DNA of 64,000 nucleotides. Origin: Rhineura floridana. Its lineage: Eukaryota > Chordata > Lepidosauria > Squamata > Rhineuridae. The translations under genes and the position numbers were made by a program. The notes under the pieces were generated by a model. That model was not told the DNA's origin, made no database searches, and saw only the letters and a program-made list of their open reading frames with translations. How positions within the stretch are numbered: position 1 is the stretch's first letter; each line of letters opens with the position of its first letter. This document shows, piece by piece, positions 22,501 to 35,400 of this stretch. The stretch covers positions 219,875,943 to 219,939,942 of the forward strand of contig NC_084482.1 in NCBI RefSeq assembly GCF_030035675.1, in the 5' to 3' direction.

Positions 22501-25500
22501 GTGTTGGCTCCATTTATATTCCAAGTTAGGTATTTGTAATCCATCATTAAGCGTGTATTTTAAAATTTGCCTGATGCTCCTTTTGATCCATCATCTTCCT
22601 TCCCCTCCTCTGCATATCCTTGTTGACTTTGTTTCCCAGGAATTATATCCATATCTTTGAGTTTATCTTCTTCCATATCTTTTGAAGCTTTTCTCAAGAA
22701 GTCCCTTGCTTTTTGAACAGTATTCAGTCTGTATTTCTGTTGTCTGAATGTAAAAATCACTCCTTCTGGAACGTCCCACCTAAATTGAATTTTGCATTGC
22801 TTAAGTTTTTCTGTAAGGAAAGCATATTCTTTTCTCTTACGTAAAAGTCTAATAGGAATTTCCTTCATCACCAGTATTTCCTTACCATCAATTTTAAAGG
22901 TATATTTAAAGTGTTGCTGTAAAACCATATCTCTGGTCGTCTTCTTTACGAAATGAACAAGCACATCTCTTGGAATTTTTTTCATTGTTGCATATCTGGA
23001 GTTAATTCTATAAACTTTGTCTATTTCAAATTCCATCCTATCTTCATTCAAGTCCAGAAATTTTACTAAAGCATTAACAATTTTATCTCTAATGTCTTCA
23101 CCTGTTTCCTCAGGGATTGCACGGAATCTCAAACAATGCTCTTTATTTCTCATTTCAGTCACAGCTAAATAGTCCAAATTTTTTTCTAGTTCCAGATTTA
23201 GTATATCTGTTCTATTCTCCAAGGTTTGTACCTTTTCTTTAGTATTTTTTGCATCTTCCTTTATTTGCCCAATTGTCCCTTTAATCTCATCCACTTGTGT
23301 TTTAATATAGTCTTTTATATCTGTCAATTCAGTTTTCATTTCCTGTTTCATTTCCTGTTTTATAGCATTAATCCCTTCCATTATTTTTTGAAACATTTCT
23401 GGGGGTATATCCTCTTCCTGTGTATCAATAGAACCTCTTCGCCCCTGGGCCTTGGTTGTTTTTTTAGTTGTCATTTTCAAAAAGAGGCCTTTAATTTCTA
23501 ATATTAATCACTGTTTCAGAACCTAAGGGCAGTCTATTTCTTTTCTTTTTTTCCCTCCACCAAAAAGAAGAGTTAATATTCCAGGCCTATTATTGAAATC
23601 CAGCCAGCACAACACAGTCCTTATCTGCTTCCAAGAATGCAAAACAATTCTGGTTGCCAAGACTAAACAATTAGTAGCATATACGAGCAGCGGATTCATC
23701 CAACAAGAAATAGTCCAAAGAGAAAAATAGTCCAAAATATAATAATTACCTCTCATCCGTTTTTAAACTTTAAAAGTCCAAATTCAAGCCAGCTTTTTGT
23801 CGTAAAAAAAGTATATAAGTTGTTTATATTTTCTTTCTTCCTTAATTATATTTAAAAGAGAAAAAGTATGACTCACCCAGGTTTCTCAATTGCTGATTCA
23901 TAAACAAATCCCTTTTATTGCAGTAATTTAAGCCGAATGATAAGGTTTAGGCAGAAGTGGGCTCGCTGGTTAAGAACGTTTTTTTTTGAGAGAAGAAAAA
24001 ACGCTTCGCTTTATTCCAGTTCAGCTTGCGTGGAATTCCTGACTCCGTCTTCAGCCGATCGGCTTGCCTTCTTATCTCAGGAATTTCCTGATCAATTCCA
24101 GCCGCCGACAGCTCAACGAAGTCTTGTGGAAGATCTGATCGGTTCTCCTATACCTTGGAGAACATTTAAGCCAGTCCAAGATTCCTCTTGGCTGGCTTTT
24201 AACCTGAAAAAAGCTTCCTCTGAGGCAGAGCTCCCTCAGAGACAACCACCAGCCAGCACCACTTCCCGGAAGTCACATCTTTTTAAATCTTAAGACTGAG
24301 GACAGGGAGTGTCTTAACAATGTGAGATGCTCTGGGAGACTTTTTTGGTTGTTGGGTGGGATAAAAATGCTTTAAATAAAATACAGGCCAGTGGACTTCC
24401 TCATTAGCAGAATCAGAGCTCCAAAATTTGATGAACAACTTTTTTCACACAAACCCTTCAACCCAGCAAGATTTATTCATATGTGAATATGGATAGATAT
24501 GTTTAATGTTTCCACACCTGCCTGCACTGAAATTGCTCCTAGAACACCCCCAGTTTTCTAATCCCCACTGTGGTTACCTCTGGCAAAACACTTCCCCTTC
24601 TTGATCCCTCTGTTCCTCTTGAAGAACTGGAGACTTCATGAACACTGAGACAGCATCTAATCCTGGCAAGATCATGTAGGACAGGATAGTTTGGGGATTC
24701 TCTAGCATCATTTCCACTCAAAGAACAGCCTCTTTGCTTAGGCACGGGCTGCAGCTCAGATGGGTCTTTCTTAGTGGTCTAAACAGAAATGGCAGTGCAG
24801 TTTCCCACTCTGTTCCCATCATCACTGCCTAATATAAAGGTTGCAAGTATGTTTGAATGTGCTTGAATGACATCTATTGTATAGTAAACAGAACCAAATC
24901 CATTGCACAATTGAGCATTCAGACAGAGGGAAGGGGAGATTGAGTGCTCAGGCAGTGCCTGTTAGTGGAAAAACCAGGTCCTTTTTTTAGTATAGCCTGA
25001 GCTCTCTGTTTCATCAAAGGAGAATTTATCTGCCCCCTTTGAGGCAGCCAAACCGCTGAAGCAATGTCAACATTTGCAGCAATTTCCTAATATTTTATTA
25101 TATATATCTAATATTTACATATAAAAGGTTGTATGCTTCTTCTCTTCTGCAATGGAGTGTCTGTCTCCCCATTTGTATTCTGAAGCAAGAAATGGATTTT
25201 TACTTTGCAACAAGGATATGTCTCTATTCACCCTGCCCCTAGCACGAGCATACAGACCATTATTTGGGGATCAACTTTTGTGAGATTTATATTGCCTGGA
25301 AAGACCCTTAGTCTGTTAAAAGAAAGAATGTGTTCATTGAATTGACATTTTTATTCCTTGAATGGTGAATAGCAGGTTGACACTTTTTAACTGATTTATT
25401 TTTTGCAGTGCGTTCCATCCAAAGATCTGGCACATTTTGTCTTTCTTGTTCACCATCCAGGAAATCAACCAGGATCCCAGGCTCTTACCCAACATTACCC

Positions 25501-28500
25501 TGGGCTACAACCTCTATGAGACCTTTTCAGAAGAAAGGATGACCTCTGATGGCATGATAGATCTGCTTGCAGGCGGGGGAAGCAATATTCCAAACTATAG
25601 CTGTGGAAAACAGAACAGGTTGCTGGCTGTCCTTGAAGGGGCCAATTCCATAATCTCAAAAGAGATTTCAACCATGTCAGGCTTGTACAAAATCCCACAG
25701 GTCTGAAGAGGGGGCACACAGGAACTGAGGAGAATTTTATTTATTTATTCATTCATTTATTATACTTGTATACCACCCCATAGCTGAAGCTCTCTGGGCG
25801 GTTTACAACAACTAAAAACATTAAAACAAATATACAATTTAAAACACATATTTTAAAAACAATTTAAAACACAATTTAAAAATTTAAAACAATTTAAAAC
25901 ACATGATAAAATGCCTGAGAGAAGATGAATTTTAGCTGCATAAAATTCCTCTTTCTGTTCTGGGGACTTGAAACCAAAATCTCTTCCTTTCCTCACTAGA
26001 TCAGTTATGGCTTTAATGCTCAGGTTCTTGATGATAAAACCCAGTTCCCTTTTGTCTACCGGATGATCCCGAAAGAAGACATTCAGTACCGGGGGATTGT
26101 CAAATTGCTCCTGCATTTTGGATGGACATGGATTGGCCTCTTTGCTCCAGACAATGAGAATGGAGAAAAGTTCTTGAGTGCCTTGACACCTCTGATGCTT
26201 AACAGTGGAATCTGTATTGCCTTTTCAAAAAGAACGAATGAAAAGAATTTTTTTGAAACACCAGGCCTGGATGAAGTAGATGAAATATTGGGACAAGTCA
26301 GTGTAATTATTTATTATGAATACCCTCATTTTGGAATGGTTGTACTTACGTCACTACAAATATTACTTAAGATTAAAAATCAGGCAACAGTCGTGATTAC
26401 AATAAATTTTCAGGACATCGACATGAATCTGTCTTATGATGTTGAGGCATCCCCGCACATCCATGGTTCTCTGTCCTTTATCATGAAGTCCCAAATAAGA
26501 ACAAAACATAACTACTATAACCCATATTCACCTGCTCTTCTACAGTTTTGGAAGAAAGCATTTTACTGTTCATATTTAAAGCACGTGTTGTCTGTCAGAG
26601 GTTGGCAAAGGTGCACAGAGAAGGAGAACTTGGAATCTCTGCCCCAAGAGGAGCTGGAGAGAGTCCTGTCTCAAGACAGCTACAGAACCTACTTCAGTGT
26701 CCAAATCATGGCTCAGGCCTTAAATGCTGCATATTCACCCAAATCCAAGTGGATGTTGATGGTGGGTGGAGGAGACAGGGTGGAATCTCCAAGGCTGCAG
26801 TCATGGCAGGTATTCCTTGTCCTTTTTTCAAACTGCTATCCATTGTCCTACCTGTGGCATCGAATTTAGCAGTGAGACAAAACATGAAGGGCGAGGGAAT
26901 GCTGTCTTTTATTTACACCGCACTACCATTCTTCCTGCCCATCAGCACAGAAGCCCTGCTCTGGAGACAGCCTTGCTTCTCCCATCATAGTGCTTGGGGT
27001 GGGATCACACACCATGAAAGGAAAAAAACAGTCTGTGTGTTTTATTCCCCCTATTTCTTTATAATTGTTTATAACTCTGTGTGTGTGTGTGTGTGTGTGT
27101 GTTTGTGTGTGTTATTGCTGCTTTTTTGAAAGTTGCCAAGCTTACATTTCTTTTAACAAACCCTTATTTGCTGTTTGATTATATCCCTCACCCCCAATTT
27201 GCTGCTTCATAGATTTGGCTCTTTGTTTGCAGCCAAATTCTTTCTTTTCTTTTTAAGGAAACAACATAGCCACACTATACCTAGTTGTGTTGATGTTATA
27301 CATTTATATTATCTTGAATTTCAGATTTTAATTACTAACAGCCACTGTCCACCTAGCCTAGTATTCTAATTATTGTTAATGTTCTGTCACTGCTAAGAAG
27401 TTTTAGTACTAGGGTTGCAGATCAGAAGCATTCCAAACCGTGAGATTTCAGAGGTGGGCCCTAGTAATGTCATTAAGCATGATCCATTAAGCATCAGCTG
27501 CAGGTGCTTGGAGCATATCACTCAAACAAAAAAGGCTGGAAATTAAGGTAGAAAATTTAGCTACATGAGAGTGTTCTCACCTGTTTAGGAAGCCTGGGTA
27601 GGTAACATTTAATCTAGCCTAGTGGCTCCCAACCTGGGGACCACGATCCCCAGGGGGACCACAGAGTAATCCAGTGGGGCCTGCAAACAGTAAAGAAATG
27701 AGTTATTTATTATCTTTTTTTTAAAAAACAACACACACTCCTTCATTCCCTGGACACTGTCTGCTCCCCACAGCCTCTGCAAATGAAACCTCCCCCTCGC
27801 TCCAAACGAGAGGGGAGGACTGTTGCTGAAGCACCAGAGCATCTTTCAGGCACGCCAAAGGCAGGCATCTCCGTATAACAGAGCTTGGAAAAGTTACTTT
27901 TTTGAACTACAACTCCCATCAGCCCAATCCAGTGGCCATGATGCCTGGTGCTGATGGGAGTTGTAGTTCAAAAAAGTAACTTTTCCAAGCTCTGCGTATA
28001 GAACACATGGCAGATGCAAAAGGAGGCTGTGGGTGGAGATACCAGGAAGAAGAGGGGATTGCTATCACCAACTCCCATCTCCTCACAGAATGAGAGGAGA
28101 GGGCTTTTTGTGAAGCAAAAAGAAGCTAGGCTGCGAATATAGGCTGCTTTCCCCAATCCTTCCTGCCTTTCTTGGCACCTGATTCACTGCCATCTCCTTT
28201 TAAGAATTATTCTTATTTGCTAGGCCACCCAGATTTTGCCTTCAGCCCAGATGGAGCCAAGAAGCAGTGAGGAAGCTCAGGATTTACTCACCACACATCT
28301 CTGAGGCTAAGTGTGTGTGCCAGAGTCCCCCTTTCTTTCACCTACACTCTGCCCCCCCCATTGTCTCTCTCCAAGATGCTGTGGCAGTTGAGGGCTTCCC
28401 CCCTCCTACATGACCAAATGCATGCAAGCGCAGTTGTTTGCAGGAGGGGCAAGTGTGTTTGTGTGTGTGCATGCTCTAATCTGTCTTCTGCTCCGGTCTC

Positions 28501-29359
28501 ATTCCCCAAGAGCATGCTAATCATGTAATCAGTTCTTATGATCATCCCAAGGCCCAAAAGCTCTAACCCCCCTCCTAAATCTACTCACCCTTTTGTCTTC
28601 ACAAAGTAGCATCCCCACCATGATCACATTGCTCCTTCGTGATGATGATGATGATGATGATGATGAAAAGCTCAGCAGGTTGGTTAAGGCTGGAGTACAC
28701 GTACTGCAGCTGAAATGTGGTTATTTATTTAATTGTTCTTGTTGTTATGTGCCTTCAAGTCGATTATGACTTATGGCGACCTTGTTAATCAGTGACCTCC
28801 AAGAGCATCTGTCATGAACTACCCTGTTCAGATCTTGTAAATTCAGGTCTGTGGCTTCCTTTATGGAATCAATCCATCTCTTGTTTGGTCTTCCTCTTTT
28901 TCTACTCCCTTGTGTTTTCCCCAGCATTGTTGTCTTTGCTAGTGAATCATGTCTTCTCATTATGTGTATTATTTCATTTATATCCCACCTTTCCTCCAAG
29001 TTGCTCAAGGTGGTGCACATGGTTCCCCCCCTTCAATGTCAGGCTGAGAGACTGGCCCAAGATCACCCAGTGGGCTTCATGGCTGGGTTGGGATTTGAAT
29101 CTGGATCGTAGCCCAACGCTGTAAACCACTGGTGTTGGGAAACAAGACTGTACATTTTCAGACTGTTGGGGGTGGGGAATCCCAATTTGATTGGACCTTT
29201 GCATTAAGAAAAGATAGCAACGCCTCCCTGTCTGCAGGGGGCTTTTTATGGAAAGGGATATTTGGAGATGTGGTTTTGCCACATACCAATTTTCCAATTA
29301 ACAGAGGCTAAAATCACAATTAGCTTGGGAGGGTCATGAATTTTTTTGAGCTTTCATTT

Positions 29360-29404
<45 letters not shown>

Positions 29405-32400
29405 ATACCACCCCATAGCCAAAACTCTCTGGGCAGTTTACAGTAATTAAAAATGTTAAAAACAAATATACAAATTTAAAAACACATTATTAAAAAACAA
29501 TTCAAAAACACAATTAAACAAATTTAAAAACAATTTAAAACACCAATTTATAAAGGGGGTCTCGTATTCATAAAAGCTAGGAAACATGCACCTAGACTAC
29601 TTGCTTCTGGCAAGAAGGGCTTAAGTGCCCTCAGGCCAGGCCAGTCAACAGAAGGCCACTGTTGGAAAAAGAGGGCCTAGTATTTTGAAGATATTAGATG
29701 GGAGCACTCAGGAGTAAAGATGGATGCCCCTGAAAGCAGCAATTCTAAGCACACTTATTAATGGACTAAGAACCAGAGAACTCAACAGGACTTATGTCTG
29801 AGTAGACATGGTTAGGATTGTGCTGTTGGTAAGGCTTGACTAGGGATCATTTGCAAATATATCCATATCAAAGTAGGGTTAGCAACCCCCTGCCTGGAAT
29901 GCCCTGCCTGCCTTTTAATGTGGCTGCTCCAACCTTCCTTACAGACGTGACCATTCACTGCAGAGAGATATTTGAGGAATGAGTAAGAGTTAAAAGGATT
30001 CTCTACCCTTTTCTGCCTACCCTGTGGGCTGCTCTAACCTCACTTTGACAGCCAGCCCAATTCCAGTAAGTAATAACTGACAGAGAGAAAACATACGTGG
30101 TTTGGTCTACCTACACAGGCAGACCGTGAACAACAGCAGTTGAAACCACACTTCCCAGTATGCAAATTCTCTTTTAGCACTATTAAGCAAAAAACAAACC
30201 TTCATGCACCCTACAAGGTGCATCATCAGTGGGTTTAAGGGGCTTGAGCAGAGCACATGGAACCACTGTTGTTGCTTCTATGGAATTAAGAGAGAGGTTA
30301 AAGATAAATGAAATGCGAATAGAAAAAGGAAAATACAGTGATGATTTCCTAAATGTAATACCATACTAATCACAAGAAGATTCCTACAAGTAAAGCAGAA
30401 AACTCAGCTTCCCACAGCCAGTCAGAATTCCTAACCAAAACTAAAAAAAAAAAAAAAAATCCCAGCAGCCAGTCAACCAAGGTCACCTTTTTTACTGTCC
30501 AACTTTCACATCCATATATAGAGATTGGGAATACCATGGTCTGTATGATCCTGACTTTGGTGTTCAGTGATACATCTTTGCATTTGAGGACCTTTTCAAG
30601 TTCTCTCACAGCTGCCCTCCCCAGTCCTAGCTGCCTTCTGATTTCTTGACGATTGTCCACATTTTGGTTAATGAGTGTGCCAACATATTGATAATCCTTG
30701 ACAAGTTCAATGTCCTCATTGTCAACTGTAAAGTTACATAAATCTTCTGTTGTCATTACTTTAGTCTTTTTGACATTCAGCTGTAGTCCTGCTTTTGTGC
30801 TTTCCTGTTGAACTTTCATCAGCATTTGTTTCAAATCATTACTGGTTTCTGCTAAGAGTATGGTATCACCTGCATATCTTAAATTATTGATGTTTCTCCT
30901 TCCAATTTTCACACCTCCTTCATCTTGGTCCAACTCTGCTTTCCGTATGATATGTTCTGCATACAGATTAAACAAATAGGGTGATAAAATACACCCCTGT
31001 CTCAAACCCTTTCCGATGGGGAGCCAATCGGTTTCTCCATATTCTGTTCTTACAGTAGCCTCTTGTCCAGAGTATAGGTTGCGCATCAGGAGAATCAGAT
31101 GCTGTGGGATCCCCATTTCTTTTAAAGCATACCATAGTTTTTCATCATCTACATAGTCAAAGGCTTTGCTGTAGTCTATAAAGCACAGGGTGATTTTCTT
31201 CTGAAATTCCTTGCTCCGTTCCTTTATCCAACGTATGTTTGCGATATGATCTCTGGTGCCTCTTCCCTTTCTAAATCCAGCTTGGACGTCTGGCATTTCT
31301 CACTCCATATATGGTAAGAGCCTTTGTTGTAGAATCTTGAGGATTACTTTACTTGCATGGGATATTAAGGCAATAGTTTGGTAATTACTGCATTCTCTGG
31401 GATCCCCTTTCTTTGGAAGTGGGATATATATGGAACGCTTCGAGTCTGTGGGCCATTGTTTAGTTTCCCATATTTCTTGACAATCTTTTGTCAAAATTTG
31501 GACAGATTCAGTCTCAGTAGCTTGTAGCAACTCTATTGGTATGCCATCTGTTCCTGGTGATTTGTTTCTTCCAAGTATTTTAAGAGCAGCTTTCACCTCA
31601 CATTCTAAAATTTCTGGTTCTTCATCATATGGTTCCTCCATGAATGAATCTGTCATCCTGGCATCTCTTTTATAGAGTTCTTCAGTGTATTGCTTCCATC
31701 TTTCTTTTATTTCATCTTGGTCAGTCAGTGTGTTCCCCTGTTGATTATTCAACTTCCCTACTTGTGGTTTAAATTTCCCTTTCATTTCTCTCATCTTTTG
31801 GAATTGGGCTCTTGTTCTTCCCATTTTGTTTCCCTTTTCTATTTCTATACAATAACTATTGTAATAGTTCTCTTTGTCCCTACGTTCTAGTCACTGTATT
31901 GTTGCATTTAGGGTTCTGACTGTGTTTCTATCTCCTTTTGCTTTTGCTTTCCTTCTCTCTAACCATTTTAAGAGTTTCTTCAGTCATCCATTGAGGTCTT
32001 TCTCTCTTTTTAACTAGAGGTATTGCCCTTTTGCATTCTTCCCTGATAATGTCCCTGACTTCAGTCCATAGTTCTTCCGGTTCTCTGCCCTCTAAGTTTA
32101 AAGCCTCAAACCTGTTCCTTATTTGATCTTTATATTCTTCTGGGATGTTATTTAAATTGTATTTTGGCATTATGATTGCTTTGTTGTTCTTCTTTAGCTT
32201 TACTCTGATTTTTGATACCATCAGTTCATGATCTGTACCGCAGTCTGCTCCTGGTCTTGTTTTCACAGAAAGTATGGAACTTCTCCATCTTCTGTTTCCA
32301 ATTATATAATCAATTTGATTCCTATTTTGACCATCTGGTGATGTCCATGTGTACAGTCGTATTTTTGGTTGCTCAAAAAATGTGTTTGCAAGAAACAAAT

Positions 32401-35400
32401 GATTGGCTTCACAGAATTCAATAATTCTTTCTCCTGCTTCATTTCTGTCACCTAAGCCCTATTTCCCCACAATTCCTAGTTCTTCTCTGTTCCTTACTTT
32501 TGCATTCCAGTCCCCCATGATTATCATCATATCTTGTTTTGTTGTGTGATCAATTTCCTCCTGTACTTCTGCGTAAAATCTCTCTAAAAATTATTTGAAA
32601 GATAAAATTTATAATATGGATTTTTGCAAGTACTTAAAAAAACTCTGTATGTACACTTTAACTACAGCTGAAATTGTTTACAGTAAACAACTGCCTACCA
32701 CAAACCTGTTGTTTTTTTTGTTCTATATCTCCTGACCTGCACACAGAGAGAAAGCTATAAACCAAGAAAAGACAACAGTTTTCTGGCTTTGCAATGGGTT
32801 CTAGCTATTGCCAGCAGGTCAACAAATCCCATGTCAATCACTAGTCTGACTTCACTTATTGGCTACAAACCTAAAAGCCTGGGCTTAGAGCAGCCAGCCA
32901 GAGATTGGGGTGATTCACCTGGAGAACCAGAAAGGACCCAAAAAATATGGAGTCTCTGGTTGGAAACTGGAGACCAGGCAACCCTAATTAAGACTACAAT
33001 CCACCACACATCCATCACATTTCTTTTCTTTTGTTGATTACTTATCTCAGAGTTTATTCTGGCTGCCAGCCATCCTTAAATGTTAATATTATTAAATCAG
33101 TTCCTCTCCACAAGCCATAAGAAGCAGCCACCTTGTGTGATATAGCCTTGGAGGATACACAGTATTACTATTACCTAACCAGCTAAACCTTGTGGGCATT
33201 TCTTACCCTGAGCACTGGCAAGACTGAATGAGCACTCTCAGTCTTTTTTTAATCTTTTTTGAAAAAAGGAAACTTCAAAGGTGGCTAGCATGAAATACCC
33301 TGAAGCTACCCACCTGATATTGGGAAAGGTTAATTTCCTCTATGGGGGCTATGATGTCTCCAAATTTAAAGTCCCTATGAGTAAAAACAAAAATGTGATG
33401 TCTCCATTTTAAATATTAAACCATTGTAAACTTTAAAAGGGGCTAGCATGTAAACTTCTGTGGGTATTTGGAAGGGGTAATCCCCTCTTTAGGGGCCACC
33501 ATATTGGATGTCTCTACATGCATATATTATTTCCATGGTGCTGCCCACCTGTACCTGCCTGATGCTGTCAACCAGAGCCTAGTGATTCACAAACCTAATT
33601 TAATTTAAAAAACACAGGAGATCTGGCATGACTGAGCAGTCAAAGAGTTTTTTTGAAAAATGTACAAAGGAAAGTTTAAAGGGGACTAGCATGAAATTAC
33701 TGGAGCTACACAGAGGAAATTTAGCAGGATTAATCCCCTCTATGGAGACTACTAAATCCCCAGATTTCATGTCCCTTTGTAAGAAAAGCACTTTATGTCC
33801 ATTTTACTTTTAAAACCTTTAAAAACATAGAGGAGTGTAACATGAAAATCCATCTGATATTTGGCAGGATTAATCCTCTCTCTAGGGACTACCATGTCCC
33901 AACATTTCATGTCCCTATGTAAAAAACAAAGGAAGTTATTACTGTTATTGTTTTGTAATGCAAATTAATGAGATTTCTGGATATCTGTATTATCAGGATC
34001 TGGATTGGAAAGGATAAAGATATGTCTGCACCGAATCAGGATGCATATGTGTTTAAAAATCAAAGCCACAAATCGGTTTGGATGGTCCGTGCACAGCTCT
34101 ATAGTTTATGGTATTTTGTACTGATTTTATTCTCTAAACCGCCTTCCTATTTTCTAAGAAAGGCAGTCTGTAAATGTTTTAATCAATAAAATTAAATGTC
34201 TGCATAGGTTTTATAATCTAAATGATATGCGCATTGGCCATAAGAGCCCAAAATGAGCAAGTTTGAGATATCCAACATGGTTTCTTAATGCTGTTTTCCA
34301 TGTCATTCCAGCTTCACTCTTTCTTGAGAGAAATCCAGTTTTTGAATGCATCCATGGGTGGCCTGCATTTTGATGAGAATGGGGAGCTGCCTGTCCACTA
34401 TGATATTGAGAACTGGGTGATGCTTCCAAATAAGTCTTGTGACAGAGTGAAAATTGGGAGTGCAGAGAAAGAGGCATCTACTGACATAAAGTTAGCCATT
34501 AACCCAGAAGCCATTGTGTGGCCCAAGTTGTTTAACAAGGTAGAGGACTTTTTTGCACACTTAACATTTGTAAAGTTTTAATAATTTGTTGGATATATCA
34601 TAGACAACTTCAACTGAGATCCTTGGCACACTTACAAGGGAGTAAGTCCTACTGAATATAGTGCAGGAGTGGGAGGTGGCAGCCCAGGGATTCACTAGGG
34701 AGACAATTGGACCCTTGGATGATAAGGGAGTCAAAGGTGTACTAAAGAACGATAAGAATATTGCAGAGAAGCTAAATGAATTCTTTGCATCTGTCTTCAC
34801 AGTGGAAGATATAGGGCAGATCCCTGAACCTGAACTAACATTTGCAGGAAGAGATTCTGAGGAACTAAGAGAAATAGTGGTAATGAGAGAGGAAGTTCTA
34901 AGCTTAATGGACAATATAAAAACTGACAAATCACCGGGCCCGGATGGCATCCACCCAAGAGTTCTCAAAGAACTCAAAGGTGAAATTGCTGATCTGCTAA
35001 CTAAAATATGTAACTTGTCCCTCGGGTCCTCCTCCGTGCCTGAGAACTGGAAAGTGGCAAATGTAACGCCAATCTTCAAAAAGGGATCCAGAGGGGATCC
35101 CGGAAATTACAGACCAGTTAGCTTAACTTCTGTCCCTGGAAAACTGGTAGAAAGTATTATTAAAGCTAGATTAACTAAGCACATAGAAGAACAAGCCTTG
35201 CTGAAGCAGAGCCAGCATGGCTTCTGCAAGGGAAAGTCCTGTCTCAGTAACCTATTAGAATTCTTTGAGAGTGTCAACAAGCATATAGATAGAGGTGATC
35301 CAGTGGACATAGTGTACTTAGACTTTCAAAAAGCGTTTGACAAGGTACCTCACCAAAGGCTTCTGAGGAAGCTTAGCAGTCATGCAATAAGAGGAGAGGT

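Larger units (their letters stand above)
18574..24271 (-). mobile_element. Full-length L1 LINE with both ORFs open
   Basis: Antisense in V2R-B intron 1. A 19-bp target duplication GTCACATCTTTTTAAATCT flanks it (18,555-18,573 and 24,272-24,290; base 24,271 is the 5'-most element base). Parts in element order: 5' UTR of about 790 bp, ORF1, a 12-bp gap, ORF2, then a 3' UTR of about 210 bp with an AATAAA signal and an A-rich tail. No internal break was seen. The matching sites in V2R-A (about 5,290) and V2R-C (about 52,740) lack it, so it inserted after those copies separated. A young, possibly active copy. Confidence 0.95.

Noticed and set aside
33240-33935. CRISPR-like repeats
   Set aside because: Units are long, diverged and lack uniform spacers; this is vertebrate DNA.
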